The notes beneath the pieces are model-generated. The model made no database searches. It saw nothing but the letters and a program-made list of their open reading frames with translations, and had not been told where the DNA came from. From NCBI RefSeq assembly GCF_900496995.4, contig NC_044030.1, positions 11,219,851 to 11,283,850 of the forward strand: DNA of 64,000 bases, written 5' to 3'. Made by a program: the position numbers and the translations under genes. Numbering within the stretch: position 1 is the first letter of the stretch; each line of letters begins with the position of its first letter. This document shows positions 15,301-30,300 of this stretch, in pieces. Origin of the DNA: Aquila chrysaetos chrysaetos (lineage: Eukaryota > Chordata > Aves > Accipitriformes > Accipitridae).

Positions 15301-18300
15301 GCACTGATGGGGGGTTAATTCTGGTACCATTCTAGTCCTTTTGATTTGATCTAAATCTAAACTGTGTCAGTCCATTCTGCCACTGACTGTGGCGTGCCCA
15401 GGAGCAATAACTGAGTTAGTGAGCAGATTGTTTCAACAAATACTCTTTTGTCATCATTTCAGGGAGCAGCTTTTGGTTTCAATGTGATAGCTGCCAAGGC
15501 TGGAGAGCAGCTGGCTCCATTTTTGCCCCAGCTTCTTCCCCGGCTCTACCGTTACCAGTTTGACCCCAACCTGGGCATTCGACAGGCAATGACCAGCATT
15601 TGGAATGCCTTGGTCACTGACAAGTCAATGGTGAGTGAGCAGCAAAGTGCAGAGTGGTGGGATTGCTGCTAGCCAGCAGCACCTCAGAGGTCCTCACGGG
15701 ACAGATGCATCTTGTGAAAGGAGGGGCTGTGCAGAAAGGGTTGAGGTATTGTCCTACAGAGAAAGAGGTGCTTGAATCCATGGATGAGCTGGAGGATGCG
15801 CAGAGGTTTTGCACTGCCTCTTACATATGAAAGGATATTGCAGACCTTGTTTTTGCTGCCACTATTCAAGTTTATGATCTACTTTACTTAAAGTGAGGTC
15901 TTTCCACACTTTGATATTGCTTTGATATTGCTTATGAGAAGCTCTTCAGGAATCCTTGTGGTCTAAGATGCCCTTCCTAGAGCAAGAGCATCTAAATGGA
16001 AGGACTGAGGGCCTCTCCTCCTTTCTTGTCATCTCTGTTACAGTGTTAAGCCCTGAAGCAGTGCAGAGAAAGGCATGTCTAAAGCAAAGTCAGAGTAAGT
16101 TTATGTGTAGTCAGCTCTGGCAAGCATTAGTTCATCTGCTGTGGCTGGAAGCAGGTTGTATTGTCCAAAAGGACCTTTTTTTTTTTTTTCAGAGTACAGG
16201 AGAAGGATGCATGGTCCATGCTTGTTTCATGATTTTTCCTTTTTTTTAATAATAGGTTGATAAGTACATGAAGGAAATTCTTGAGGATTTGATCAGTAAC
16301 CTAACCAGCAGTCTGTGGAGGATCAGGGAATCCAGGTATTGCTAGGAAAAGTAACAGATTTTTCTTTGAACTCTCTTCTTTTCTTTTCTTCTCCATAAAC
16401 TTGTTAAACCTGAAGAAGTTGAGGGGGGACAGAGGACACGTCTTTTCAGCAGGGTAGAGCCATCCTGTAGTCTGCACTTAAGTGTGATACAATCTTGATG
16501 CTATTTGCTTCATTGAGCCTGAAATTTTTTATTGCATGTAGCTTGAGCATGATACTAAACAACGTCCTCTGAAGGAGGAGTTTTCTGGTCACAAAGTGCT
16601 TGCCTATCCTTGGACCTGAAATAATTGCTTGCAGTCTGGCCATATACATACTTGGCAGCAGGATGCCAGTCACTATAGGATTTTTAATAAACTGCTTTTT
16701 GTTTATAATGGTTTGTAGTTATGCTGTATTGAAAACTTCCATTTTAATTTAAATTCCAGGCTTTAGACCATTTTGTTTTGTTCTTATCCTATACTTACAG
16801 AAAAGAAATCTGAAACAATTTTGTAACTGGAATGTTTGTGACAGCAATTTTCACCACAGCAGCCTTTCTCGCTTGCTGTCACCTGTTTCACCGACTGGGT
16901 GAACGTTTTTTTCTCAGCTAAAGGAGACGTTCTTATGACAGAGTAGATTTAGGGTTTGAGGAAAATAAGGAGTATGAAACAGTTCTCATTTTTTTAACCA
17001 TTTACTTATATTTATAAACATATCTGTATATACAACTATATCAAATAAATACACTGTGTGAAGGAAATGAAATTCCTTGTTTGCAGCTGTCTGGCACTGA
17101 ATGACTTACTAAGAGGAAGACCTTTGGACGACATTATAGACAAGCTTCCAGAGATCTGGGAAATCCTATTCAGAGTGCAAGATGACATTAAGGTAAAGGA
17201 ACGGATAATTGAACAGGAGTCTTCAACAGAAAGTACAGTGATCAAGCTCTGAGATCTTTAAAGAAAAATTCTATGAGAAGTCAAGATGAAGCCAATGGGA
17301 GTTTTGGGTATTAAGCAGACGAGAAATTCAGGCCCCTTGCAGTTAAAATTTCCATGCTCCCTTGGAAATTCTTTGTGTGTGTTTCTCATGTTTTTAAATG
17401 TTGGTTTTCATTCCTGCTGTGCATATTCATGATGGTTCAGCATTTTTCCTGGATATAAAAGAATTCCTAAGTATTTGCTTAACTCTGGAGTATAGAAACA
17501 TATAGAACATGCTTGTGTGCTTAAATGACTTGCATATACGAAGTCAGAGTCCTCGGGTCCTTCCAGGTTTGAGCTGTGTTCTCTCTGGATCCAGACTCCA
17601 GGAAGTTACTTCCATACTAGTAGATGTAGCGTGTTCAGAAATGTTCCTGGGCACTGAAACAAACTGAGCTGTTTTGCCTTAGTGCTAATGAGCTATTTGA
17701 GCCTCCAAAATAGAGCAACTGCCTGCAAACTGCCGTTTGGGAAGGGCCTAATTTCTGAATTTTTCCTGGAAATGGTTTGGGAAGGTCTACCTGTGGCAGG
17801 CCAGATTTTTTCTAAGAACATCCTAAGACATTACCAGTCAAGGTGGTTGTGTTTCAGTACCCAGGAATATTGCTAGATACTGCTTAATTCATCAATACAA
17901 GTGAAGTTAAAGAGTCTAGTTGGTAGTGGTCTCACGTGACACCAGAGCTGCACTAATTTTACTGTTTGCTTTTAGTCCATCTTTCTCTAGTCCTAGACAT
18001 TCAGTTGAGTAAAGCATCACTAAGCAACAGGCATTATATTGAGGAGGAGGTAAAGCATACCCAAAGCACTATATACTCTTTTTGCAGTAGAAGGTTCTGT
18101 TGGTTTTTTTGGGGTTTGGTTTTGGGTTTTATTGTTTGTTTGGTATTTTTTTTGTTTTGTGGGTTTTTTGGTTTTGAAAAGGACAACCAGTAAAATAATA
18201 CCACAGAGACAAATGTGAACAGAAGCACAGAGAACCTGGCGGTGACAGGCAGGATTTTTAATGTATTTATCACTGAGTAGACCAGATACTCAGATGGACC

Positions 18301-21300
18301 AAAGCCAGAATTTCTTTGAAAGTTATTATATTAAGTATTAGTGATGAATATAGCCTTTCCAGTACTAGTGTTATACTTATCAATTAATATGACTCGTTCT
18401 ATAGAAGACTTAAAAATAGTAACTATGCGTTGCTGACTTCTTTTTTAGGAGACTGTGCGAAAGGCAGCAGAGCTAGCCCTAAAAACTTTAAGCAAGGTAA
18501 AACTCTTAATTTTGTCATTTGCACATGGAGACGTTTATGGTTTTGATGTCAGGTAATCATTCGCTATCATATCTGCAGGAGTGACCTGTTTACCTTAGAC
18601 TGTTGTCTTGAGAAGATCTCCAGTATAAGGTGCAGTTGTGATAAACAGAACAGCCCTCTAGAAAGCAATCATAATAAGCTTGACCACATACTCTTCTGTA
18701 CTTTTGTTGATGCTGGTGAAGTTCTGCTGCTTGAGGACAACGCAATGTTAAGTTCTATACAACCAAAGGAGGGATATCATGAACTGTTTTTTTCCTCTGA
18801 TGTCCTTTTTTTCCCCACTTGGGAGTGGGATTTAAGGAAACTTCCTGTAACTTCAACAGCTGGCCAAGCCCCTCTGATCTAGTTGACCAAGCCCAGTGGA
18901 ACCTCACTGGTGTGAAACAAAGTAATCCAGTCTGGACTTCACTCTCTGGTGCTGTTACTGACACAAGATTTTTTGGGTGTAGTACACATATCACTTAATA
19001 TTTTTTTAGGTATTCCTCTAAAAAAGTCACATCAGTGGAAATGGAAACAGATCTTAAGAGCTGTGTTTGAAATCACAACCTTCACAATGCATGCAGCACA
19101 ACATTTGAATGGGATAAGTGGTGACCTGGTCCCAAAACGTTGTTGCAGTTGCAGAATCTGTTCTGATCTGGGACTCGCTGCTCTGCCTTATGGAATGGTT
19201 GAATCCATGTAACTGAGATAGGCTGTTCCTCAACTGAGAGGTCATTTGGTCCATCTCTTCATCCAGATGCAGATCAAGGCCTGCTAGGCTCTGAATTTGC
19301 CTTTTCTGGAAGCTGACTGTAGCTGAAACTCCTTTTAGGGATGTGGGTTAGGGCTTAAGTACCTCCTGGAGAGGAGAATGAAGGTGTAACAGAGCCTAGG
19401 TTTGGCTGTAAGCAGTTGCTGTAGTTACTGTTGGCTTCTTCTGTCTGTCTGATGGAGAAGGTGCTTTAATGGAGTCTGAGCAGGAGGTTTGTACATGCTT
19501 GCAACACTGATTCTCATCTGTCCCCAGGTCTGTGTGAAGATGTGTGATCCCTCTAAAGGAGCAGCTGGTCAGAAGATGATAGCTGTATTACTCCCTTGCC
19601 TCCTAGACAAAGGAATAGTAAGCACAGTTGCTGAAGTCCGATCTCTCAGGTTAGTTTTGCATCATGTAAGGTCCCTGGGGGTGGGCTCAAGTTTTGTCAC
19701 GAAGAGACCCAGCTTATTCACCTGAGTTGCAGAATGTTCTTTGTGTTTGAAGTGACAAGTTTCTCTCTAAAACAGCTTTCCTGCTGAGTCCTTTTCCCAC
19801 TGAGTTCAAACACAGGCCCAGGAACTCTATCCATCTTTTGGGAGTATCTGGCCTCTCTGCAAATGCCCAGATTCAGTTCCCAGCAGGAAGTTCTTTTCTC
19901 CCTGTACAACTGGCAAACTGATCTGCAAGCAGTTTGCTGTGCTTGAGGCTGTCCTTAAGGCCTGGCATATCTCTTCTGCTTGTAAACAAAAAATCTCACG
20001 GTAGTTCTTGAAACAGCCGCGTCTTATTTCATGACTGGTGAGTAATGGCAGTTCACATCCCAGAGGTGACTGCATTTTGTCACACTGTTCAAATACATTT
20101 TGTGTCATGTAATGGTTTGATGTCCCTTGATGTTTAGAGACTTCATATGCTTGTCACCTTGTAACCTTGTGTATTCCTTCGTTTGCTTGAAGGACAAAAA
20201 AGGCTGGAAAATTCAGACCTGGAGTGTAGCTGGTCTTTGCAAAAATAATTTTCTTTTATTGAACATGATTATCCAGAAAGGTTAGAAAGCTCCGATCAGA
20301 TGATAGTGAATATTTCTTGATTTTTTTCATCCCTTTTGAAGCTACGAAAACCCTTTGTCAAAATGCAGCCTGAGAGATGTGGTCAGTCTGAAACTGACAA
20401 GTGGGATTTGAACAGATCATTGTAATTTGTTTTTTCTTGGGCAGAGACAATGGATGTCTCTGGGGTGACTGCCCAGAGCTGCTTTAAAACATGAAGATGT
20501 GTTATTTCTTCCTACATCTGTGTGTAGTACTGCCTCTTTGCCCATTCCCTTTGTGATACCCTGGCCAAAGTAAGAAATCTCTGTGCGAAGCAAAGCATCA
20601 ATTGGAAGCTCAGGGCTAGGGTATGGTTTTGCTTAAGCAGAAAAATACACAGACTTTTGTTTGCAGGTAGATTTATATTGGTGTATCTGAGATTTGGATT
20701 GGCCTTTTTGTTGGTACTGGATTAGAGCAGACCAGAGACATTTTTCAACCAAGTCTGTGTGTTTCCCTGTTGACCTTCCCTTTGATCTTTTTTCAGCATT
20801 AACACTCTTGTGAAGATCAGTAAAAGCGCTGGGTCTATGCTGAAACCTCACGCACCAAGACTTATCCCAGCCCTGCTGGAATCCTTAAGTGTGCTGGAGC
20901 CTCAAGTCCTCAACTATTTGAGTCTTTCTGCAACAGATCAGGAGAAAGTAAGTGCAATTATAATGGGAAAGTATCAACAGAACAGAGATAACAAAGACTT
21001 AAGCTTCATTCAGTGAGCAGAAAACCAGCAGATTTTTGTTCAAAGATGCAAAGAGAAATAGCTAAGAAGTTACTAAAAAAAGTTTGGTCATTGCAATATG
21101 GCTGGACAAATGTGGGGGTTTTTTTGAAGGGTTGGGATTTTTTTTATTCACTAGACAACCACATATTTCAGAAAGTGAAGAATGATCTTAGTAAGAATTG
21201 TTGTTAAATGTCACTTCAACTCCATGTACAACAGTGAAACAGGTGAAGAGAGAGTCTGTAATAATTATCTGGAGTGCACCTGTACTGTCAAACTTTGCTG

Positions 21301-24300
21301 CTGTTTTTCCCAGGGGATTAACTGCAGGACTTCTTATAACATAGATTAGAAGGTGTGCCATAGCACTGTGGGCTGGAGGTGGATGTTGTCAGCTCTGTGT
21401 CCTTGAATCTTTCTCAAAGAACCATATAAATCAGTAGCAGTCTTCTGGGAGAGTGACTGAAACCCACTGTTCAGAAGCAAATGTAGCTAATTTCATTGTG
21501 GGGAGGGAAAGGGGTCAAACTCTAGCCTTTGCAAATGAGAAAGGAGTGAACAATAGGTCAGAGTGGGATTTTTTCTTTTTTTTCTTTTCCCTTTTTTCTT
21601 TCTTTCCTTTTTTTTCCTTATTTTCTTTTTTTTTTCCTTTTTGTCATTTCCATGATGTCAGGAGTGCATGGTTTAGCTCCTGTACTCCAGCTAGAACATC
21701 CACCTGCCTCTGAAAGGGAGACATTCATGGTCTGTAGATGTAATTACTTTCTGTCTGTATGCCTCTGAAATGGGTTTTGGTTTGACTTTGTGAGGTAGTG
21801 AGTTATAGCTGATACTGCCCTTTCCACTGTTTTCATGTTGAGTTTACACTTGGTTTTGTTTTTTTCCTTCTTTTTAGACTGCAATGGATAGTGCCAGACT
21901 TAGTGCTGTCAAGTCATCTCCCATGATGGAAACCATTAACATGGTAAGTACTTGATTCAGATGGGTTCCAGTGTAAGGTATGTTGTAGGAGAAGAACAGG
22001 AATCGAAGTGGGAGCTTTACAGAATACCTTTTCAGGGTTCATTTGATTATCACATCGCCGTGTGGATGTCTGCCCACCTTCTTTTTCATGTACTGACTTC
22101 TCTCATGCTGTCGCCTCAGCTTGCTCCTCAGATCAATTGTGAATAACCTTGGCTCCATTTAGAGTCACATGGATTGTTTCTCCACCTGAAGACCTGCCTG
22201 CTTTGATGAAGAGGGCGTCTTTCAAGTGCTTTTCTTTGGATGGGGGCTCAGCTGGTTCCAGATTATGCTAACTGCCATTTTCCTTCATCTCTGGCCCACT
22301 GTTCCACAACCAGGTTCTCACCCGGGCCTCCAACTGATGGTAGTTACTGTTCTCAAGGCACAAATGCTGTCCAGCCCTTGCCTCATGGTGCCTTAGGTAT
22401 CCTTACCTGGGCGTTGCCAGTGCTTTGATGGTAGAGATATTTAGAGAAAATGCTGATATCACTGAAAGCACTGTCAGCAGCTGGTGTTTTGCACCATAGT
22501 TTCTGGCTGCTGGAGGAGTTGATGATGCCCAGACACTGTGCTGTAGGGTCTGTCTTGGCAGAGTTCCCTGCCCTCTGTAAGAGCCTGTCCCTTCCCAAAG
22601 AAAAGACACTTCTTTTCTGCTCAGGCACTGCACACAGCGAGGGGTGTGCGAGCAGGCAGGGGCTGTGAGCGCTGAGCAAGCTTTAGAAGTGTAGCCACCA
22701 GAGCTATTCTTTGTTTCCTGCGCTTATGGAAAAGTAACAACAGCAAGCCCTCCTGTATATAACAGCGTGTGGAGCTGCGTTTTGGTGTCAGGTGGACTGC
22801 TCTCTATAAATAGTGTGTAAAGCGGCTGGGAATGAAAGGCTCCATGGAAAAGCGTACTCACTGCCACCCCGCAGGCTGCAGCAGCTGCTGCTGTCCCTCC
22901 TCCAGGCCATGCCTCCCCCCACCAGCCCGGGGGGGACAGTTGTGCTGCCCTGATCGGTGCTTCGGATTTCCTAGGGGAGGGGAGGGATAGCATGAAGATG
23001 TCCTGGCTTCTGAGCAACCTTCTCTCTGTTCCTCTATATTCTGGGGCTGGCTGGGAGGTTTATGATATAATGGACTATTCCCTTCACCATACCAATGCAG
23101 GAGGGGGAAGTGACAGCTGCTCTAACTTCTGAAGCTCAGAGAGGGTTACCTTCCGTTAGTATGTGATGCTTGAATTTGCTAGAGGATGGATCTCCCCTCT
23201 GCAGACAGTGTGCTACAGAGAGTGCTGGTAACATGAGGCTTTCTGTTTTGCCCAGTGGCATTTAGGCATAGGAGATGAGAAACGATATCAGTAACATCCC
23301 TTTTGTACTTTTATGTCATTTATACCACTTGTTTGTCTTGACCTGTTTAAAAACTGTCTTGACTAGTTTAATTTCATTGTCTAGTTTGGATATGTTACTG
23401 CTTCAGGGTTTCAGACAGTTGTGGGAATGTTGGGTTTTGCCTAAGACATGCACACCTTTGCATCTCTTCCCCTCCCCAAAAGGAGTTCTTGCTAGTGTGT
23501 TACTTTCAGCTTTCTAAACAGTTGGAGTGCAGGAGTACATCAGTTCCAGCAAATGATAATTTAGCAGGGTCAGCTCAACATAGAAGTGTGACAAGAGAAT
23601 CTGTATGTGGTGGAAGCCACTTTGTGGTGCCCTTTTCCCACCATTCAGAAAACTCTAATGATTCAGCTGAAGACCAGCCTGCAGAACTGAGGCAGGCCTC
23701 AGCTGGAAGTAGACCAGCTTAAGTCTGCCACCATTACCTTTGCTTTTCTCCCCCCAACACCCCCTGTCCCTTGCCTTTCTGTAGAGCTTGCAGTATTTGG
23801 ATGTGTCCGTCCTGGGTGAGCTGGTTCCCCGGCTGTGTGAACTGATCAAAAGTGGAGTAGGCCTTGGTACAAAGGTGTGTATGTGATTTTAATAGTTCCT
23901 TTGGAAATGGAGAAGAGAACACAGAGCAGTGTCAATGTAAATACAGTTCTTTTGACTGTCTCTTTTAAAGTGACAGCTTGGGCTCATTCATACTGGAGTA
24001 ATTTTACATCTGAGTCTCAATCCACCTACAATGCTTGTGATTTTCTGAATGTCTGCTGCGTTAACCTCCCCTGGGCTACATGGCTGTGGTGCTTGGTGAC
24101 ACTTGAGTGCAGAAGGTTTTCTTTGATAGCTGTAAATCTTCCAGGACCATCTATCCTGAGTGTGTGTCCTGGTAACCTTTTCACTTCCTAATTCAATTCT
24201 TGTCATTCATTTGTTACAAACTGTTTTTCTTCTTCTACCCTTGACTCCCTGCTTATCAGGGCAGAGGCTCAGTGGGCCTTGATCATGTCATACAGGAGCA

Positions 24301-27300
24301 TATATAACACCACAGCAAGTATTAACAGTAATAACCAGGGGCTAATGCTGTTTTATCTTACCTTTGTTTTCCCTTGCATCCTTCCAGGGAGGCTGTGCGA
24401 GTGTAATTGTGTCGTTAACCACACAGTGTCCTCAGGACTTAACACCTTATTCAGGTAAGGTTTGTTTCTAGTGTCAGGTTTTAAAGGTGCTTTTTGTTGC
24501 TGTTCTGTAGGTAGTATTTCCTCCTTCTTGGCCTTTGATTTTATCACAAGAATGACCTTTATGTGTGTATTTTCCTCAGAGAGCTGTTTGAAGTTGCCTT
24601 GTGTGTATGAGACTGGCATGCTGGTGGTAGGTCCTGGGGATGTTAAATACCTCACCAAGTTGGAAGAGGCAGAGGAAGGAGTTGAAGGAATTTGCTAGCG
24701 CCCAGCAGAAACAGGCAGAAATATCTCTAGACTTTATTGGAGCAGACTAACAATGCCTGTATTAGTGTAGCGCTGTCAATAAGCACTTGTTCCTTCAACT
24801 TGAGCTATGGGAGGACCATAAACAGGGACTTTGCTTCCCTGGGTTGTAGTCTACTCTTTAAAATTTACTGTGATTTGATAGTAGAATGGAGGTCACCCTT
24901 CTGTTGCAAAATAGAAATAAAGGTGAAAGCATGATCAGCTGGGGTGCTCACATGCAGGAACATTACCAGTCAAGGTGTGCAGGCTGAGGCTGGCAAAACA
25001 CTAGCTTTTGCTGAGCCTTGCTGTGCTATGCTGTGCACTTGTTTAAACATAAGGACCAGACAGACCTACAACCCCACAAACATGCGATGAGGAAAAATGC
25101 ATATATTCAGACAATCTAGTGAAATGCAGGCTATTGTAGTTCTTGTCACAGCAATAAAAACGTGATACTTCTGATAAACTGAAGTCTCTTCCAACAGGCA
25201 AACTTATGAGTGCTTTACTTAGCGGCCTGACTGATCGCAACAGCGTGGTACAGAAGTCTTTTGCCTTTGCTATGGGGCATCTAGTCCGGGTGAGTTGGGG
25301 TTTGAGATGGTTTTAGGTTTTATTTTGCTTTTTTCTTGTTGGGGTTTTTTTAAGTGTATGAGTGATTTGAGTCGCTTCCCTGTTACAGACTTCCAGGGAC
25401 AGTAGCACTGAGAAGCTGTTGCACAAACTCAGCAGTTGGTACATGGAGAAGGAAGGTATGTTGGTTCTGGGGTGTTCAATTACAGAACAGAGTGCAGAAA
25501 AAGTTCCTGGTGACAGCAAAAGCTGTTAAAGAAACATTTCTATATTGTGATGCTTTGTTTCACTGGCTGAATAATTCCCATACATCATTATACAATACTG
25601 TGCATTCCTCTGCTTCCCAAGAGGCAGACCAAGCTGTCAAAGGAAAATCCTGCTTCCCAGTTAAATGTGTGATTGTTTTGCTCCTTCAGAGCCAGTTTAC
25701 AGAACAGGCTGTGCTTTAACTGTGCATGCTGTGGGACGCTACAGTCCAGATGTAGTGAAGAACCATGCCAAACATGTGCTGCCATTGGCTTTTCTTGGCA
25801 TGCATGAGGTTCCTGATGAAGAGAAAGGAGAGAAAGAGAATTCTACTCTGTGGACTGAAGTTTGGCAGGAAAATGTACCTGGTAAGTTGCGTTAAGAGTG
25901 GTAAAAGCTTTCTGGGAAGCATGGGGCAAGAAGTATCATGCTTTCTGGAAATCCATTTTGGAAACCCAGAGTTCTCATGGGAAGCTTGTTTCCATTTTCT
26001 TCCTTGCTAAAGATGTCCTGTATGAGTTCCGGCAGGTTAACTTCTCTGTGGCTATTTAAAATAATAACAGATGTATTGATTGCTGAGGATACACAGGCAC
26101 AGTCAGGAGAAGTATTTTAAGATTGAGAGGCACTGAATGCCACTGTAATCTGGCCCTGATCGTGGCACAGGTAGCTGGACATCTTTGGAAATTTTGATGC
26201 CAGCCTTTAAGGGCTGCTGCACACTCTGAAGTTAGAGGGCACTTTGGCCTGTGTTTTGGGTTGGAGATCTCTCTGCTGATGCCTGTGGTTTTAACTTCAA
26301 TGAACGAATCTGTGCTATAGAAGGGCTATTTTGCCATGCTTTCTGTCTGTTGGGAAGATCTGAATGCATGGTGAAATGGTTTTGCTGGCTCCTCCTCTGA
26401 CATGATTTCGGATCTGGTCCCTCAGTCAGCAGATTACTTTTCTGGAGTTTCGGAAAGGAGCTGCAAAAGAGTTTTCCAGTGACCTGTTCTTGTAAAGAAA
26501 AAAAGTTATATTCCTTAGAAACAGGCTAACACAAAGTCTAGTGTCTGCTATGTGGAAGGACTGAGATGAGCTCTTTGTCTAGATACGTGCTAAAGATTTT
26601 TCTTTGGAAGTGCCTAGAAAAGAGAACCCACCTTCAGTCAGCCTGGGAGGAATTCTTCACCCCTTTGCCTGAAGCAGGCCTTGCTGATATGTTTCATGGC
26701 CAAAAAAATAGACAAATCTGTAACTGCTTTTTTTTCTTTTTTTTTTCTTTTTTTTTTTTTAAATAAGATCAGATTTTCGTTTGTTTTGTGGCAAAACTAC
26801 AGTTTTCCTCTGTTTGACGCGCAGGTACTCAGGGTGGCATCAGACTGTATATGCAGGAGTTGATAACCATTACCCAGAAGGCTCTGCAGTCCCAGTCCTG
26901 GAAGATGAAAGCCCAGGGAGCAGCTGCCATGGCATCAATTGCCAAACAGACGGGCTCCCTTGTACCGCCGCATCTGGGAATAGTGCTCTCCGCACTGCTG
27001 CAAGGCCTGCCAGGGAGAACCTGGACTGGGAAGGTAAAAAGGGAACTAGCAGCTTGTGGATCGCTGTGAGCACTAGCATGCGGCCCTTGAGCCAGGAAAT
27101 GCCATGTTCCCTGCTGCTGAGCTCAGGAGCTCTGGCTTAGGGAGTCTGCAGTTTGCTCTGCATTTTGCAGATACAAAAATGACAGGGAAGATAAGTAGGT
27201 GGAGTTCAGGTTGCTTTAGGAGTTGGGTTTCCACTTAGACTACTTCCACTGCACCGCATTCTGGCCTTGAGGGGTACTAGCTTGTGCTCAGAAGTGCTGC

Positions 27301-30300
27301 AAGGCCACTTTCCACTGCCGGTTCAGTGCAGATGGAAAGCCAAGTCCTCTGCAGCCTCTACAGCAGGAGTGGCGGGAGCCAGACATTGCTTCTCTAGGCT
27401 GGTGTCATAGGCATGTTTCGCCACTACCTCTCGCAGCAGAGTACAAAGGTTTCCCCTGTGCGGCAGGGCTGTGCCATTTGGCTGTGAAGCATTTCTCAGT
27501 GGTATCTGTTTTACTCGTTGCAGGAGGAGCTGTTAAAGGCCATTGCCAGTGTCGTCTCTGCTTGCAAGTAAGTGTCTTGAAAGAGGTGGTACTCTTGGGA
27601 GCTGGGACCTCAAAAAGGAGGTTATTGCACAGTGTTGTCGCCTGTCTGGTGCTAAGGAGACTCTAGAAAGTTGTGAACACCATCCTGATCTCCCATCAGC
27701 ATGTGAGGAGTCTCTCTCCACCCCACTTGTCAATGTGTGGGTCACTGGTGAGAGCTGGGAGGGGCAAGTGATGCTTCAGAGGAACCTACACAGGTAAATG
27801 GTTGGTTTAGGGCAAGGAGGAGGATGTTGAGAGGCCAGAATTGCTAAGAAGAAAGAAGAGACTAAGGGGAAGGATGGATGCCTTAAAGGGGAAAAGAGAG
27901 GAAGAGGTAGAAGAGTGAGGGCGGAAAGTGCATTGGAAGCATATGAGGAAAGACAGGAAAGAAAACCAGGGAGAACAGACAAGGTAAGAGTGAAGAAGAG
28001 CATCAGAGTGTAACTTCAGTGCCTGGACATCCTGCAACCGTATGCCTGGACACTGTGGGAAAAGCGGTGCTTGGGAAGGGATTCATGTGGGTCTGATAGT
28101 TTCTGTGTGCCTTGTGTTCCAGTGCAGAGCTGCAGAAGTCAGTGCCTGGCCAGCCCACCATCAATGATATTGTCCAGGCTGTCCTGAAAGAATGTCAGAA
28201 AGAGAACCTAAAGTATAAGATGGTGGCACTGCGCTGTGCGGCTGGGGTGCTCCAGGCAACAAAGGAAGACCGGTTCCAGGAGCTGGCAGATATCATCTTT
28301 CCCATGATAAAGAAGGTGACAGTTCAGCTTCTTGAGTTTTCCCTCTTTCAAAGCAAAACACCCAAGTGGTGACAGTCCAGCTGATGCTGGAAGCATGCCA
28401 GGCTTCTGCCCAGAAGGCTGCTGATGTGAGGAATACCCAACACTCAGCCAGATCCTTGGTGGGGCTGAATACCAGACTGTTGGTGAGCCCTGGGTGGGTT
28501 GTACCTGTGCTGCCCAAAATCCAAATTAGCCCAGCTGTTCTCTAGGCAGAGTCCCTCCAGTGGTGTCCAGCACTGCCCCGATGCAGCATTAAAAGTTAAT
28601 TCCTGGCTGCTCTACAGGCAGCGAGAGACTCCTAGGAAGCTGTGTAGAGCGCTTCAGTTTAGTATCTGTGGTGCTTTGCAGCTCTGCAAGTGGGACTCGT
28701 ATAGCACAGGCAGATGTTTGGATGCAAGGCCACGGAGCCTGCTGTGCACTTCTGCAGGCTGCCGATAGTGCCAGAGCTACTGGTGGCCAAGGGGGCCTGT
28801 GCTCCAGTTGTATGGAGGCGCGGACTGGGTGCACGGGCTGGGTGCACGGACTGGTGCGCACAGCCTGCAAGGGAAGACTGAATTGCACTGAAGTGTGTGG
28901 CTAGCCTGCCCTCATCCTTCTGTCGATCACCCTTCCCCCCATCACCTCCGCAGAACTCTCTTGAGAGCATGGGCACGGGTTTACCAAAGCATGATGAAGA
29001 GGATGAGGACATGAGGGAGAAGGAGGTGCAGATGGAGTCCCTGATCTGTGCCTTCGAGACCCTGGGCAAAGCCTGGCCAAGGAGCCCAGAGACACAGCGT
29101 AAGTCAGCTAATGGTGTGCAGAGCAAACTTTCTCGGCTCACACTGTTTCCTCTTAAAATGAAAAGGGGTAGGAGGGAGGGACCTGGAGATCATGTGGGGA
29201 GTGGGGAGGTTTTTGAGGAGGTGCAGGATCTTACTGCCTGCAGCTTGCAAGGTCTTCAGTGAGAAAGCTGCCCTAACAGCTTTCCCACAGAGTAGCCCAT
29301 CCTTGGGGAAATTCCTTTACTGTTGTCTTAAATCACTTCACCAAACTGTTCTGAGTTTGTGGAGACATGCAGGATGCCTGAGGTGGCTTGCCTAATCAAA
29401 AGCAGCCTAGTTCTGCTGCTCATATGTACGTCTGCATCAAAGCTGGTACAAGGTGGAGGAAGTGGGTATATCTGAAAAAAAAACAGGTTGCTTTTATTAA
29501 CATGCCAGAATGTGTAATGTAGCTGTCTATCTTCCACTGTTTGGTAATGAGAGTGTTGATGTGGTGATTTTCAGGGTCACTCATTACAGGACTTGTTACA
29601 GGATGTTGCCTTGGTCACGTGCAGTGACTAGCTTGATGTCACTTGGAGAGGAGCACAAGGAACACCTGGGAGACAGAGCAGGAATTGTTTCCTCTGCCTT
29701 TCCCTCTGGTAACATGATGACATTGTTACTTTTCTGTAGGTTGCTATCGCCAAGAGTTTTGCAAATTAATGTGTGACCGTCTGAAACTCAGCACATGGAA
29801 AGTGCAGCTTGGAGTGCTACAAGCCATGAATGCCTACTTTCAAGGGTAATTCTCCTTTCTACAATCCACTTCAATGATGTTGCTTTTCTTTGTTTCTTCA
29901 AACTGTTTAATGAAATTGAGGATGACACTGGATTCTCAGAGGAAGTCAAGCAGACTTCTGTCTCAGTGATGCAGGGTGTCTGAAAGTGTTTTTGCATTTG
30001 ACAGGCTAATGCTGTTTGATGAGGAGCACTCAGACCCTGTGGCTTTGACAGAAATACTGTTGGAAACCTGTTCATCTATTACCCATTCTTTAGGTAAATG
30101 GACTTTTCCTGGTCTGTGGTTGATGATAATTGCTCGTTAATAAATTCCTCCTCTGGGGGTTGGCTGGTAGAGGAAGTGCAGAAGAAGCCTAAGCTGTCAG
30201 GTAGCATTTTGCCCTTCCTGGCACTGCACTGTGGCAATTCTGATGTTGCAGTAGCTGTTCAGGACAGCACTATGCAGGGTGCTGTGCACAGAGAAGTAAA

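Noticed and set aside
18113..18180. G/T-rich stretch that might form a G-quadruplex
   Set aside because: The G runs are mostly shorter than needed and irregularly spaced. It is better seen as simple low-complexity sequence.
19200..19320. Possible very old CR1 remnant in an ECPAS intron
   Set aside because: Only a weak resemblance (GGTCATTTGGTCCATCTC). No tail and no RT remnant could be seen.
28659..29141. A 160-codon - strand open frame
   Set aside because: It overlaps ECPAS exon 28954-29098 in antisense and has no recognisable content.
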